A stretch of DNA of 64,000 nucleotides from Moraxella catarrhalis (GCF_001632285.1 NZ_LWAH01000013.1:248001-312000); one strand, 5' to 3'; positions 47,538-59,236 are shown, counted from the first letter of the stretch. A program made the numbers and translations. Notes: generated from the letters alone by a model not told the origin.

Positions 47538-49436
47538 ATGCCAATTTATCGCTCAAAAACTTCCACCGCAGGTCGCAACATGGCAGGGGCTAGGGCTTTG
47601 TGGCGTGCCACTGGCATGACCGATGCCGATTTTCAAAAACCCATCATCGCCATTGCCAATTCCTTTACCCAATTTGTTCCGGGGCATGTGCATCTTAAAG
47701 ACATGGGGCAATTGGTCGCTCGTGAGATTGAAAAGGCAGGCGGGGTGGCAAAAGAGTTTAATACCATCGCTGTTGACGATGGCATTGCCATGGGTCATAG
47801 TGGCATGCTCTATAGCCTACCAAGCCGTGACTTGATTGCTGACAGCGTAGAATATATGGTCAATGCCCATTGTGCTGATGCTTTGGTGTGTATCAGTAAT
47901 TGCGATAAAATCACCCCCGGTATGTTGATGGCGGCGATGCGTCTGAATATTCCGACGATTTTTGTCTCAGGTGGACCGATGGAAGCTGGCAAAGTACTCG
48001 CCAGCACTTTGGTTGATGGCAGTAATGTGCATGAAACGGTGGTCAATGACCAAGGGCAATCCATTCGCAAACTTGACCTTGTTGATGCCATGATTGACGC
48101 AGCAGATGATTTGGTCAGTGATAGTGATGTGCAAACGGTAGAAAACTCGGCTTGCCCCACTTGTGGCTCTTGCTCAGGCATGTTTACCGCCAATTCCATG
48201 AACTGTTTGACCGAAGCGTTGGGGTTGTCATTGCCTGGTAATGGCTCACTGCTGGCAACCCATACCAAGCGTAAAGAGCTGTTTTTAAAGGCGGGGCGAA
48301 TGATTGTTGAGATTACTAAGCGTCATTATGAACAGGGTGATGACAGTGTTTTGCCACGCTCAATTGCCACCAAATCCGCCTTTGAAAACGCCATGAGCTT
48401 AGACATCGCCATGGGCGGGTCAACCAATACCATTTTGCATCTGCTGGCAGCAGCCAATGAAGCGGGCGTGGCATTTAAGATGGCAGACATTGACCGTCTG
48501 TCTCGCTTGGTGCCTTGCTTATCAAAAGTTGCCCCTGCCACCCAAAAATACCACATGGAAGATGTGCATCGTGCTGGCGGTGTGATGGGCATATTGGCAG
48601 AGCTTGACCGTGCAGGATTATTAGATACCAGCCTGCCCACCGTACATAGCCCCACCCTAAAAGACGCATTGGCAACTTGGGATGTAATGAATCCTGATAA
48701 TACGCAAGCTCGTGCTTTATACATTGCCGCCCCAGGTGGCGTACGCACCACCCAAGCCTTTAGCCAAAACAAAGAGTATCCAAATCTTGACTTAAACCGT
48801 GAAAGTGGCTGTATCCGTGATGTGAAACATGCCTATTCACAAGATGGCGGTTTGGCGGTGTTATTTGGCAACATTGCTGAGCGTGGTTGTGTGGTAAAAA
48901 CCGCAGGTGTCGATGACAGTATTTTGACATTCACAGGCAAGGCGCGTGTGTTTGAAAGCCAAGATGATGCCGTTGAAGCCATTTTGGCAGACCAAATCAT
49001 TGCAGGTGATATTGTCATCATTCGTTATGAAGGTCCAAAAGGCGGGCCGGGCATGCAAGAGATGCTCTACCCCACCAGCTACCTAAAGTCTAAAGGGCTG
49101 GGTAAAGCGTGTGCATTATTGACCGATGGGCGTTTTTCAGGTGGCACATCAGGCTTATCCATTGGACATGCCAGCCCAGAGGCCGCTGAAGGAGGTGCGA
49201 TTGGTTTGGTCGAAGATGGCGACACCATTCATATTGACATTCCCAACCGCACCATCAACTTGGCGGTTGACCCCACAGAACTTCAAAAACGCCGTGAAGC
49301 GATGCAAGTGCGTGGTAAACATGCGTGGAAGCCTGCCAATCGCATTCGCCATGTGTCCCAAGCCTTGCGTGCTTACGCAGCCATGACCACCAGTGCTGAC
49401 ACAGGGGCGGTCAGAGATGTCAGTCAGGTGGAATAA
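47538..49436 (+). CDS. ilvD: Dihydroxy-acid dehydratase
   Basis: 632 residues. Dehydrates dihydroxy-acids in valine, leucine and isoleucine synthesis; uses an Fe-S cluster. Signatures: [18 protein letters not shown] (about 116-133) and [19 protein letters not shown] (about 212-230), the latter with cluster Cys; C-terminal [23 protein letters not shown] with AAGGA upstream. The gene reads more GC-rich (CCCC and GGCG codons) than its neighbours, similar to the 5' part of ileS and to trhP, which might reflect import from a related species. Confidence 0.97.
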   Translation: MPIYRSKTSTAGRNMAGARALWRATGMTDADFQKPIIAIANSFTQFVPGHVHLKDMGQLVAREIEKAGGVAKEFNTIAVDDGIAMGHSGMLYSLPSRDLIADSVEYMVNAHCADALVCISNCDKITPGMLMAAMRLNIPTIFVSGGPMEAGKVLASTLVDGSNVHETVVNDQGQSIRKLDLVDAMIDAADDLVSDSDVQTVENSACPTCGSCSGMFTANSMNCLTEALGLSLPGNGSLLATHTKRKELFLKAGRMIVEITKRHYEQGDDSVLPRSIATKSAFENAMSLDIAMGGSTNTILHLLAAANEAGVAFKMADIDRLSRLVPCLSKVAPATQKYHMEDVHRAGGVMGILAELDRAGLLDTSLPTVHSPTLKDALATWDVMNPDNTQARALYIAAPGGVRTTQAFSQNKEYPNLDLNRESGCIRDVKHAYSQDGGLAVLFGNIAERGCVVKTAGVDDSILTFTGKARVFESQDDAVEAILADQIIAGDIVIIRYEGPKGGPGMQEMLYPTSYLKSKGLGKACALLTDGRFSGGTSGLSIGHASPEAAEGGAIGLVEDGDTIHIDIPNRTINLAVDPTELQKRREAMQVRGKHAWKPANRIRHVSQALRAYAAMTTSADTGAVRDVSQVE

Positions 49437-49473
49437 GCATAACTTATTTAAACACTGACTGCGGTCAATCATT

Positions 49474-49502
49474 AAAACCAAATTCTTGCTGGATTTGGTT
49501 TT
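49474..49502 (+). terminator. Terminator of ilvD
   Basis: AAAACCAAAT / ATTTGGTTTT perfect stem, 9-base loop. Confidence 0.75.
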
Positions 49503-49564
49503 ATGTTAAGATACCATTTTTTGCCAAAAACCTGTTCAGATAAGCTTATTTATGAGAGATAATG

Positions 49565-49966
49565 ATGAAAATTTTATATGTTACCGCCACACTAATGACT
49601 GCCTTTACCCTAGCAAGCTATGCAAGTACCCCTGAAAGCAATCCAAAAAACAGTTCTGCTAATTTAACCACCAGCTTAATCAAACATGCAGTCAAACAAA
49701 CTTGCCAAACCCAGCTGACTGGTCATCAGTACTGGAAAATTGCCACCATGAAATTGTCTTCAGAATCCAAAGCCAAGATTTCAGAAACGGCATGCGGCTG
49801 TGTGGCTGATAAAGCACCTGAAGCCGTCAGCTTGACCGAGCTTACCACAGCTGCCATTAATCCAAATGCACGCACTGAAGTTGCCCAAAAAATTGTGCGA
49901 CACTCGCTTAAACCTTGCATGCTAGAGACCGTCAATGCTTTTATTGTGCCAACTACCACACGCTAA
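49565..49966 (+). CDS. Small secreted protein with four cysteines
   Basis: 133 residues (start at the second of two adjacent ATGs; GAGAG lies upstream). A signal peptide is likely (MKILYVTATLMTAFTLASYA, cut near residue 20). The mature part is Ser/Thr-rich and has four Cys (TCQTQL, ACGCV, PCML) that could form two disulfides in the periplasm, where the DsbC-like protein of this window would act. No family recognised. Confidence 0.75.
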   Translation: MKILYVTATLMTAFTLASYASTPESNPKNSSANLTTSLIKHAVKQTCQTQLTGHQYWKIATMKLSSESKAKISETACGCVADKAPEAVSLTELTTAAINPNARTEVAQKIVRHSLKPCMLETVNAFIVPTTTR

Positions 49967-49973
49967 TCAATAA

Positions 49974-50000
49974 AAAACCATCTTACACGAAGATGGTTTT
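49974..50000. terminator. Bidirectional terminator before hpt
   Basis: AAAACCATCTT / AAGATGGTTTT, 5-base loop, between convergent genes. Confidence 0.85.
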
Positions 50001-50041
50001 GGCTTTTTCATTTATCGACTTTTTCATTTATCGTAATTGAC

Positions 50042-50578
50042 TTAAAGACCGATTTCACCGATGAATGGTAAATGGCGGTATTTTTGGTCATAATCTAACC
50101 CATAACCAACAATAAATTTATCTTCTACCTCAAAGCCACAAAACTTAACCGTCATTGGTATCTCACGGCGTGATGGCTTACTAACCAGCGTACAAATTTC
50201 AATAGAATTAGGCTCACGAGTTTGTAAAATCTCAACAACCTTTGATAAAGTACGACCCGAATCGATAATATCCTCCACAATCAGAACATCTTTACCTTGG
50301 ATTTCACTGTCTAAATCTTTAATAATCTTGACATCGCCACTAGAAACGGTTGTTTTATTGATATAACTTGAGACGGTCATAAAATCAATCTCATGAGTTT
50401 TGTCAATCTGACGGCATAAATCTGCCATGAAAATGACTGAGCCTCGCAATAAACCAACCAACACCAGCTCTTTATTGCTGTCTTGATAATGTGTACTAAT
50501 TTGTACACCCAATTCTTTGACTTTTGTGGCAATTTGCTCACTTGATATCATGATTGTTAAATCAAGTGGTGTACTCAT
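50042..50578 (-). CDS. hpt: Hypoxanthine phosphoribosyltransferase
   Basis: 178 residues from the ATG at 50578, with AGGAG six bases upstream. Salvages hypoxanthine to IMP using PRPP. The PRPP-binding loop is [15 protein letters not shown] (about 98-112), preceded by [13 protein letters not shown] and followed by [15 protein letters not shown]. Normal size. It complements guaB and uraA as purine/pyrimidine supply genes in the window. Confidence 0.95.
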   Translation of the reverse strand: MSTPLDLTIMISSEQIATKVKELGVQISTHYQDSNKELVLVGLLRGSVIFMADLCRQIDKTHEIDFMTVSSYINKTTVSSGDVKIIKDLDSEIQGKDVLIVEDIIDSGRTLSKVVEILQTREPNSIEICTLVSKPSRREIPMTVKFCGFEVEDKFIVGYGLDYDQKYRHLPFIGEIGL

Positions 50579-50671
50579 AATCACTCCTAATAAAAATATT
50601 CAGAAAAATCAATTCAGACAAATCGAGCAATACACATGCAAGCACATTCATCACGCCAAAAGATGATTTTC

Positions 50672-51940
50672 TTAAAAATACTGTAACGCCATCTCAGATA
50701 ACGCAAATTGTCGCACATCATTGAGCATGGTGGTATCAAAATTATGAATAAATGCAAAAGATAAGCGACGGCTTGGCTCACAAAAAGCAACCGACCCATT
50801 ATAACCCATGTGCCCATAGCCATCAGGCACATCTTGCAGGCTAAACAATCGATGAAAACCCATTCGCCAACGCATATTTGCAGGCATCACCGCATCAAAC
50901 CCATCGGTTTGTATTGCTCTCATGCGTGATACCACATCCTTTGAAATAACGGTTCGCCCTTGCCAAATACCATCATTGGCGTGCATGGCATAAATCCGTG
51001 CCAGTGCATTGGCTGAAGAGACACCGTTGGCAGCTGGTATGGTTGCCATCAACACATCAGAGCGATGATATTCTAGCCCATCTTTGGCATTTGGCATCAG
51101 AGCATTTTTATAATTGGTCAAATTCATACGAGCCGTGTCAAAGTACAAACGATTGACATGAGCGGTTGTTATTGGTTTATCGCCCAATGATGCACGCCAA
51201 AGCGGACTGGTAGGTAGATGAGTTAAGGTTTGTAATAAAGTCTCACTATCAGGCTTAAGTATCGGTTTGCGTCTGGGTGTATTTTTCTTGGGAATTTCAC
51301 CAAAATAACGCTCAGGCTTGGCAATTTTATCAATTAAATCAGCATCTACTCCAAAATACAGCTCATCGATTACCCCCAACGGTTTGGCCAAATACTGATT
51401 GAGTGCCTGATTAAGCGTCATATCAGTAACACGCTCCACCAATCCACCAAGCACCCAGCCTGAAACTAAGGCACTATAAGCACTGGCATAATGATACTCT
51501 TCCTGAGATTTTGGGGTAGAGGTGGGCATGGCAGCGATACGCTTTAGCATCTCATCCCAATCCAGCAGTACCTCAGCATCAGTTGTAACCACGCTGATAT
51601 TAAATAATCCTGCAGTATGCGATAAAACATCTTTTAAGCGAATGTCGGTTTTGCCATTTTGAGCAAATTCATGCCAGTATTGGCTTATGCGTGCTTCATA
51701 ATCCAATAAGCCTTCAGAGACAAGCACGGCAATTAAAGTTGCCATCACCCCTTTACCGATTGAAAAATTCACCGATAAAGTTTGTGATGACCATGGCAAA
51801 TTTGGTAATGCAAGCCCTGTGGCGGTATTAACCACCTCTTGACCATCTTTATAAATGACCAATGCCCCGCCAGCAGGTGCATCATCAAATTGTAGTGCTT
51901 GTAGCACCTGTGTAAAGTCTTCTTCAAGCATCGCTATCAT
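50672..51940 (-). CDS. Serine hydrolase of the beta-lactamase (class C/EstB) fold
   Basis: 422 residues, no signal peptide visible, so probably cytoplasmic. The SxxK nucleophile lies in NFSIGKGVMATL (Ser about 77), a YxS motif in YHYASAYSALVSG, and a late GYGHMGYNGS takes the place of the KTG box (HxG). This is the pattern of esterase EstB and related hydrolases, not of a penicillinase. The substrate is unknown. Start ATG has no strong ribosome site; an ATG nine bases later is possible. Confidence 0.85.
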   Translation of the reverse strand: MIAMLEEDFTQVLQALQFDDAPAGGALVIYKDGQEVVNTATGLALPNLPWSSQTLSVNFSIGKGVMATLIAVLVSEGLLDYEARISQYWHEFAQNGKTDIRLKDVLSHTAGLFNISVVTTDAEVLLDWDEMLKRIAAMPTSTPKSQEEYHYASAYSALVSGWVLGGLVERVTDMTLNQALNQYLAKPLGVIDELYFGVDADLIDKIAKPERYFGEIPKKNTPRRKPILKPDSETLLQTLTHLPTSPLWRASLGDKPITTAHVNRLYFDTARMNLTNYKNALMPNAKDGLEYHRSDVLMATIPAANGVSSANALARIYAMHANDGIWQGRTVISKDVVSRMRAIQTDGFDAVMPANMRWRMGFHRLFSLQDVPDGYGHMGYNGSVAFCEPSRRLSFAFIHNFDTTMLNDVRQFALSEMALQYF

Positions 51941-52009
51941 CGTTGTTAATTTTTATGAACCCAAGTGCTGCATTGAACGATAAAATCAAACACCCCAATG
52001 ACACATTCA

Positions 52010-52906
52010 TCATAAATAGGCAAGTGTACCAATTAAGTGAGCTTTTTCGCTGTCTTTGGCATACAATCCAAACTCAATACCAAGCTCATCGGGTGTATCG
52101 GTCATTAGCTCAATCTTTGATGGCAAAAATACAGGCAATTTAAATGAGACATCCATACGATACGCCGCTGGTAGCTCAAAATGACGAGCAATCATAGCCA
52201 ATGAGCGTGCCTTTGTCCACATACCATGTGCAATTGCTTTCGGGAAACCAAACACTCTTGCTGACAGTGGATGCAGATGAATCAAATTAAAATCACCTGA
52301 CACAAACGCATATCTACGACCAATATCCTCTTCAACGTTCATCACCAAAAATAAGCTGTCATCTGATTTATCAGGTCTTGAAAATACAGGTTTGGTTGTA
52401 CCTTGATGAGTGGCTTGTCTTTGTACTTTGGATTTTTTTTGGCGAGATAGATAGGTGGACACCCCTTCCCATACCATTTCATCTGCCACCCAAACGCTGG
52501 TTACAAAATCAAACTGCTGACCCTTATCATGAGTGCGAAGATTATTAAGACGCACCGATAGGCGTACTGTTTCGGTATCAAAAATCACACGATGCTGGGT
52601 AACGCTGTTTTCAACATGCACCAGTCCAAGCATGGCAAAAGGAAAGTCTGGTTTTGCCATCATGTTCATTTGTAAAGTTTGCGATAGCACCGCAAAATAA
52701 GTCGCTGGTACCCGCCCATCATCCACAAATCCGCAAATCTTACGATACTCACGAAGGTTGCTTTGTTCAATGACAAGCTTATCCACCGTATAGACTGAGC
52801 TTGGTAAGTCTTTTGCCTTAGTGTTTGAAGATGGTAATAAGCTTTTGATGACATTGGCGTAGGTCGTGTGCATTTTTGGCAATTCGCTAAAATGTTTATC
52901 CGACAT
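52010..52906 (-). CDS. MaoC-type enoyl-CoA hydratase/dehydratase
   Basis: 298 residues from the ATG at 52906, chosen for AAGGAAAA upstream; a longer frame begins at 52960. Double hot-dog fold. The hydratase-2 motif is VSGDFNLIHLHPLSARVFGF with the catalytic Asp and His, followed by KAIAHGMWTKA. It follows the FabG-like gene by about 65 bp on the same strand, so the two likely form one operon acting on 3-hydroxyacyl and enoyl thioesters. Confidence 0.9.
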   Translation of the reverse strand: MSDKHFSELPKMHTTYANVIKSLLPSSNTKAKDLPSSVYTVDKLVIEQSNLREYRKICGFVDDGRVPATYFAVLSQTLQMNMMAKPDFPFAMLGLVHVENSVTQHRVIFDTETVRLSVRLNNLRTHDKGQQFDFVTSVWVADEMVWEGVSTYLSRQKKSKVQRQATHQGTTKPVFSRPDKSDDSLFLVMNVEEDIGRRYAFVSGDFNLIHLHPLSARVFGFPKAIAHGMWTKARSLAMIARHFELPAAYRMDVSFKLPVFLPSKIELMTDTPDELGIEFGLYAKDSEKAHLIGTLAYL

Positions 52907-52971
52907 AATTTTTTCCTTGATAGCCAATGATGGCTTCATAAATTTTATATAAATTAGCAAGTTAAGGCAAT

Positions 52972-54339
52972 TTATGCACCAAGTAAACTTTGACCACAGA
53001 CACGAACCACATTACCATTAAGACCGCCTGCTTTGGGTGATAATAGCCAAGCGATTGTTTCTGCGACATCTACAGGTTCACCACCTTGACTCATAGAGTT
53101 CATGCGGCGACCTGCCTCACGAATGGCAAAGGGGATTTGACCGGTCATTTTGGTTTCAATAAATCCAGGTGCCACAGCATTAATGGTGCGAGCTGAATCT
53201 TTAAATACCTTAGCTGTTGCTTCAACCAAGCCTATCACACCTGCTTTACTTGTGGCATAATTTGATTGCCCCAAATTACCTGCAATGCCTGAAATGGATG
53301 AAACACAAACAATACGCGCAGCCTCACCAAGTCCGTGATGATTAATCAAATAATCATTCACACGATGGATGGCACCCAAGTTAATATTCATGACAAGATT
53401 CCATTTATCTTCACTCATCTTAGCCAAAGTTTTATCACGGGTGACGCCTGCATTATGTACCACCCCATCAAGCGTACCGCAGGCGCGTACAATTTGCTCG
53501 CCTGCATCTTTGGCAGTGATGTCCAGCGGTAGTGCATAACCACCGATTTGCCCCGCCACTTTTTGTAGATTTGGCAGGCTGTCAGGCACATCTAGGCAAT
53601 ACACCTTAGCACCATCACGAGCCAACACCTCAGCAATCGCTTGACCAATGCCTCGACTTGCACCCGTGACTAGGATTTTTTTACCCTGAAGGGTTGCGTG
53701 GGTCTGAGTGGCGGCTTTGGTCAAATAAATTGGCTGACCTGATACATAAGCCGACTTAGCTGACATGAAAAATTCAAGCGTATGGGCAAGCTCACTTTCA
53801 GCACCCTTTTGAACATAAATCACTTGGGCAGAAATCCCCCGCTTAAACTCTTTGGCAATCGATTTAACAAAACCCAGTACCGCACGCTGTGCCAAACTAA
53901 AACCAATATCATCACCCGTACAACATTCAGGGCGTGCAATGACTAGTACCCTGCCTGATGCTTTCAGACGCCGAGCAATCGGATGAAAAAAGTCATACAC
54001 CTGCTTAAGCTCATCCGTATTTTTGATGTTTGTTGCATCAAAAATAGCCACCTTAAAACGAGCATTATCATCTTTTAGACGGTCATTGAGCGAAGTTGTT
54101 TTTAGGTGATTTAAAGTGGCATCGGTATTGACTTTGGCTTCATAGCCCCCCAAAATCTCTACCAAAGCACTCTGCACAGCGGCATCTTCACCGCTTGCTA
54201 TGCCCAAAGCAACCTCACCTCGTACGACAGGCTGACCTGTTTCATAGCGGTCAAGCTTCATCGGCATCGGCAATCCTAAGTTTTTGGCAACTTTTTTACC
54301 CAAAGGTGACTGAACCAATTCTCCATAATGGTCGCTCAT
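52972..54339 (-). CDS. High-molecular-weight 3-oxoacyl-ACP/CoA reductase (FabG4-like)
   Basis: 455 residues, about twice normal FabG. The C-terminal half is a standard SDR: TGASRGIGQAIAEVLARDG (about 224-242), NAGVTRDK, Ser in VSSISGIAG, and YATSKAGVIG. The N-terminal half (about 1-210) is a degenerate SDR-like domain, as in FabG4/HMwFabG proteins, which reduce 3-oxoacyl thioesters with NAD(P)H. TTAGGAG lies upstream of the ATG. It is divergent from the thiolase gene, with a palindromic operator candidate between them. Confidence 0.93.
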   Translation of the reverse strand: MSDHYGELVQSPLGKKVAKNLGLPMPMKLDRYETGQPVVRGEVALGIASGEDAAVQSALVEILGGYEAKVNTDATLNHLKTTSLNDRLKDDNARFKVAIFDATNIKNTDELKQVYDFFHPIARRLKASGRVLVIARPECCTGDDIGFSLAQRAVLGFVKSIAKEFKRGISAQVIYVQKGAESELAHTLEFFMSAKSAYVSGQPIYLTKAATQTHATLQGKKILVTGASRGIGQAIAEVLARDGAKVYCLDVPDSLPNLQKVAGQIGGYALPLDITAKDAGEQIVRACGTLDGVVHNAGVTRDKTLAKMSEDKWNLVMNINLGAIHRVNDYLINHHGLGEAARIVCVSSISGIAGNLGQSNYATSKAGVIGLVEATAKVFKDSARTINAVAPGFIETKMTGQIPFAIREAGRRMNSMSQGGEPVDVAETIAWLLSPKAGGLNGNVVRVCGQSLLGA

Positions 54340-54507
54340 GACTAACTCCTAATTTAATGAATGATGCGATCGCTCTGTACGATAACAAACGGTGGTCGCA
54401 GCGTAACAAAACGATAAAATATAATAATTTATTGTACCATAAAATCATGAATTTGAAGAAAATGGTGCAAACTTAATACTCAAAAATCATCATTTATTTA
54501 TATTTAG

Positions 54508-54531
54508 TTATACAAAATATTTTTTGTATAA
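54508..54531. promoter_or_regulatory. Inverted repeat overlapping a promoter between fabG-like and thiolase genes
   Basis: TTATACAAAA (54508-54517) and TTTTGTATAA (54522-54531) are perfect 10-base arms around TATT. A TATAAT (-10 candidate on the plus strand, 54527-54532) lies over the right arm. This is a good operator candidate for both diverging units. The rest of the 321-bp gap shows no gene. Confidence 0.6.
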
Positions 54532-54660
54532 TAAATTGTAATCAAAACCCCAAAATTTCCCACAGAGTGCGATAATAATGCTAAGCTAAGTCATGAATCG
54601 CTCAAGCTTTGATAGGATTCGGCTTTTCATTTTTACTCACAATATTAAGAAGGATATTTT

Positions 54661-55944
54661 ATGAGCTTAAATAAGGTTGCCATCTTAGGCGGTAATCGCA
54701 TTCCTTTTGCGCGTAGTAATGGCGTATATGCTGATGCCAACAACATTGATATGCTCACTGCAGCATTAGATGGATTGGTTGCTCGTTTTGATTTGGCGGA
54801 TAAACAAATTGGTGAAGTTGTGGCAGGTACTGTCTTAAAACACAGTCGTGACCTAAACTTAACCCGTGAGGCAGTGCTTAACACCCAATTACCTGCAACG
54901 ACGCCTGCTTATGATATCTCGCAAGCCTGTGGTACTGGACTACAAGCAGCTTTTGCTGTGGCAAATAAAATTGCGCTAGGCCTTATTGATAATGGTATTG
55001 CAGGCGGTACAGACACAACCTCTGATGCACCGATTGCATTGGGTGATGGTCTGCGTAAGCCGCTTTTGCGTTTAGGCAATGCCAAAACAGCCAAGCAAAA
55101 ACTGTCTGCACTTAGCACCATCAACCCCAAAGATTTATTAGCCTTCCCCCAAAATGGTGAACCACGCACTCGCCTTTCAATGGGCGAACACCAAGCCATC
55201 ACCGCACTTGAGTGGAATATCAGTCGCACCGATCAAGATGAACTTGCCTATAACAGCCATCAAAACTTGGCTCAGGCGTATGAATCAGGATTTTTTGATG
55301 ACTTAATCACACCTTATAAAGGCTTGACCAAAGATAATAATTTGCGTCCTGATACCACACTTGAAAAATTAGCCAGTCTAAAACCTGCCTTTGGCAAAAA
55401 AAATGCCAATCCAACCATGACCGCAGGTAACTCAACGCCACTCACAGATGGTGCTTCTGTGGTGCTACTGTCTAGTGACGCATGGGCAAAAGAGCATGGG
55501 CATGAGCCACTTGCTTATATCACTCACCAGCAGACAGCAGCGGTTGATTTTATTGGTAAAGAAGGTTTAACCGAAGGTCTTTTAATGGCACCTGCTTATG
55601 CCGTGCCTAAGATGCTCAAGCGTGCAGGTTTGACCTTGCAAGATTTTGATTTTTATGAAATTCATGAAGCTTTTGCCTCTCAGGTACTTTCTACTTTGGC
55701 AGCTTGGGAAGATGAGACTTTCTGTAAAACTCGCTTGGGACTAGATGCACCACTCGGCAGCATCGATCGCAGTAAGCTTAATGTCAATGGCTCAAGCTTA
55801 GCAGCAGGTCACCCCTTTGCAGCAACAGGTGGACGAATTTTGGCGACAGCAGCCAAACTATTGGCTCAAAAAGGCTCAGGCCGTGCATTGGTTTCTATTT
55901 GTGCTGCTGGTGGTCAGGGTGTTGTGTGTATCTTAGAGAGATAA
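54661..55944 (+). CDS. Thiolase (acetyl-CoA C-acyltransferase, FadI-like)
   Basis: 427 residues. The nucleophile Cys is in ISQACGTGLQAA (about 92-103), and the catalytic His/Cys pair is in NVNGSSLAAGHPFAATGGR and VSICAAGGQG. It condenses or cleaves acyl-CoA, consistent with the nearby 3-oxoacyl reductase and MaoC hydratase; together they could run short-chain or beta-oxidation-type chemistry. AGAAGGATA precedes the ATG. Confidence 0.92.
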   Translation: MSLNKVAILGGNRIPFARSNGVYADANNIDMLTAALDGLVARFDLADKQIGEVVAGTVLKHSRDLNLTREAVLNTQLPATTPAYDISQACGTGLQAAFAVANKIALGLIDNGIAGGTDTTSDAPIALGDGLRKPLLRLGNAKTAKQKLSALSTINPKDLLAFPQNGEPRTRLSMGEHQAITALEWNISRTDQDELAYNSHQNLAQAYESGFFDDLITPYKGLTKDNNLRPDTTLEKLASLKPAFGKKNANPTMTAGNSTPLTDGASVVLLSSDAWAKEHGHEPLAYITHQQTAAVDFIGKEGLTEGLLMAPAYAVPKMLKRAGLTLQDFDFYEIHEAFASQVLSTLAAWEDETFCKTRLGLDAPLGSIDRSKLNVNGSSLAAGHPFAATGGRILATAAKLLAQKGSGRALVSICAAGGQGVVCILER

Positions 55945-55957
55945 TTCATTAACCTTT

Positions 55958-56000
55958 AAAATAAACCCTCATTATCCGACCAGATGATGGGGTTTATTTT
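55958..56000. terminator. Bidirectional terminator thiolase / ruvB
   Basis: AAAATAAACC... pairs with GGTTTATTTT, extended inward by TCAT/ATGA pairing; lies between convergent genes. Confidence 0.75.
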
Positions 56001-56048
56001 GATAAAGTCTGATATCATAAGCCATGATTTAACAGCAATGTTAATATA

Positions 56049-57038
56049 TTACTCAAGTACATCCATTTGAAAAACCTTATCTGAGATAATCCGACCCTTA
56101 CTGGTACGCTGAATGTAGCCTTGTTGCAATAAATAAGGCTCAATCACATCTTCAAGCGTCCCTCGATCCTCAGCCATCGCTGCTGCCAGTGCTTCGACGC
56201 CAGCAGGACCACCATGAAATCTTTGGGACAACACCGATAAATAACGACGGTCCAGCTGATCAAGCCCTTGCTTATCCACAGCCAACATATCCAGTGCCGC
56301 AGAAGCAATATCAGCTGTAGCGACACCATCACCCTTGATCTCGGCATAATCACGCACCCGTCTAAGCAAGCGATTGGCAATGCGTGGCGTACCTCGGCTA
56401 CGATGTGCCACCTCTAATGCCCCGCCGTCATCCATCAAAACCCCCAAAAGTCTGGCTGAACGCTTGACAATCGTAGTCAAATCCTCAACATTATAAAATT
56501 CAAGCCTTTGGACAATCCCAAAACGGTCAAATAACGGTGCAGATAATAATCCTGCCCGTGTGGTGGCAGCCACCAAAGTAAATGGCGGTAAATCCAATTT
56601 GATTGACCGTGCTGCAGGACCTTCACCAATCATAATATCCAGCTGAAAATCTTCCATTGCAGGGTATAAAATCTCCTCAATCACAGGGCTTAGCCGATGA
56701 ATTTCATCAATAAATAGTACATCACCCGCTTCAAGATTGGTTAAAATTGCCGCCAAATCTCCCGCTCGTTCAAGTACAGGCCCTGAGGTTGAACGCAAAT
56801 TACCACCCATCTCTTTGGCAATGATGTTAGCAAGTGTGGTTTTTCCCAATCCCGGTGGGCCAAAAATGAGCGTATGATCTAACGCCTCCCCTCTTGCTCT
56901 GGCGGCAGGAATAAAAACTTTCATCTGCTCACGCACTTTTGGCTGTCCGATATATTCATCCAAACTGCTGGGACGAATAGCACGGTCGGCGGTATCGTCT
57001 TTTTTGGGGTTTGGGTCAATTAAGCGATTTTCTAACAT
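56049..57038 (-). CDS. ruvB: Holliday junction branch-migration ATPase RuvB
   Basis: 329 residues. Walker [15 protein letters not shown] (about 61-74), Walker [12 protein letters not shown], sensor [17 protein letters not shown], and a C-terminal winged helix (about 255-329). RuvB drives branch migration at Holliday junctions together with RuvA. No ruvA or ruvC next to it in the window. Confidence 0.97.
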   Translation of the reverse strand: MLENRLIDPNPKKDDTADRAIRPSSLDEYIGQPKVREQMKVFIPAARARGEALDHTLIFGPPGLGKTTLANIIAKEMGGNLRSTSGPVLERAGDLAAILTNLEAGDVLFIDEIHRLSPVIEEILYPAMEDFQLDIMIGEGPAARSIKLDLPPFTLVAATTRAGLLSAPLFDRFGIVQRLEFYNVEDLTTIVKRSARLLGVLMDDGGALEVAHRSRGTPRIANRLLRRVRDYAEIKGDGVATADIASAALDMLAVDKQGLDQLDRRYLSVLSQRFHGGPAGVEALAAAMAEDRGTLEDVIEPYLLQQGYIQRTSKGRIISDKVFQMDVLE

Positions 57039-57417
57039 AATTTTTATTTTAAATGAGAATTAAATTTAAATGAAAGTAAGCGAAAGTCAAATAAGAAGAT
57101 AACGGCTTATTTTAGCACAAATCCTTATCCAAAACCGCTTTACCACGATGCTAAAAATCAAGCATTATTATCAAAAGATTGAAAATAAGTATATCAAGCG
57201 AAAGAAATCTCCCCAACTTTTGCCAATGTGTTACCAAATCAGAAGATATGCTACAATACACATACATATTATGTGGGATTTTTTTACTAAAAAAACTTAT
57301 CATAGGCACTTATCATAAACCAACCCAAAATTGATTGATCTGATAATGAAAGTGCTTTTTAAAGCCCATCTTATGGCGATATTGCCTCAGCTTGAAGCCA
57401 TAGCATCAAGAGACAAC

Positions 57418-57858
57418 ATGCGTTTATTTTTATGCCGTATGCCAAACACTGTTCAACGGCTTGGGATGATACTCTTTTTTATGCTAAGCTTGAGCCTTTA
57501 CACTGTCGCTTTGGCAAATTCTACGACGCCTCGTTATCAACGCATCTCAACCCCCCAAGCCATCAGCACACAAGAGATCTATCTGACAGCGACACAGTAT
57601 GAAGTAGCACTAATTCAAGTTCTATCTGAAATCTGCCCACCCATGCTCAATGCTCGCCAAAAAGCCAATTTTAATCGAGCTTATGACAGACAATTGCGTA
57701 TTTTTATGCCGTACTCAGCTGACCCCTATCAAAGCTTAAGACAGCTTAGCGCTCAGCGTGAGTATCGTATCATTTTGCATAATGTGCGTGCATGGACAGC
57801 CAGCTTTCCTGCTAGTGAAAATCGGGCACTTTGCTATGAGTTTGCTGCCGCCGCTTAA
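57418..57858 (+). CDS. Small secreted protein of unknown function
   Basis: 146 residues from the ATG at 57418, chosen because AAGAGA precedes it and because a long signal-like hydrophobic stretch (MILFFMLSLSLYTVALA, cut near residue 33) follows. Frames further upstream begin with TTG or with ATG at 57346. The mature part has two Cys (ICPPML and ALCYEF) and many Arg/Gln residues, and is helical. No family recognised. It lies 112 bp upstream of hemB. Confidence 0.65.
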   Translation: MRLFLCRMPNTVQRLGMILFFMLSLSLYTVALANSTTPRYQRISTPQAISTQEIYLTATQYEVALIQVLSEICPPMLNARQKANFNRAYDRQLRIFMPYSADPYQSLRQLSAQREYRIILHNVRAWTASFPASENRALCYEFAAAA

Positions 57859-57955
57859 AAGTTCGCTCCACGCTGCTTAATTTGATATAATAATATTTGC
57901 CAATATATTTGATAATATAATAGACAATATAAAATAAATCACTCAAACACGCTAA

Positions 57956-58969
<1,014 letters not shown>

Positions 58970-58988
58970 TACCCTCAAGTACGCACCT

Positions 58989-59020
58989 AAAATCGCTTCA
59001 GCAACACTGAAGCGATTTTT
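58989..59020 (+). terminator. Terminator of hemB
   Basis: AAAATCGCTTCAG / CTGAAGCGATTTT, 13-bp stem with a 5-base loop and T tract. Confidence 0.9.
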
Positions 59021-59236
59021 ATTGTGATGCATTTTTAATCATAAGTATGCAAAAGATAAGTTTGATATCACCTGAAAATTTTTCATATAATCAACTGGGT
59101 TTCACCTACCGCAAGTCTAAAAATCATGCTAGAATAACCAAAGTTTACCAAAAAATCGTGATATTTGGCGACGAAGAATAGCAGCTACTAACGCTATTTA
59201 AATCTGCTAAATTAACCCAATTATAATGGATATATT

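Noticed and set aside
50672-51940. Beta-lactamase resistance gene
   Set aside because: No signal peptide and no KTG box; the motif set is that of EstB-like esterases.
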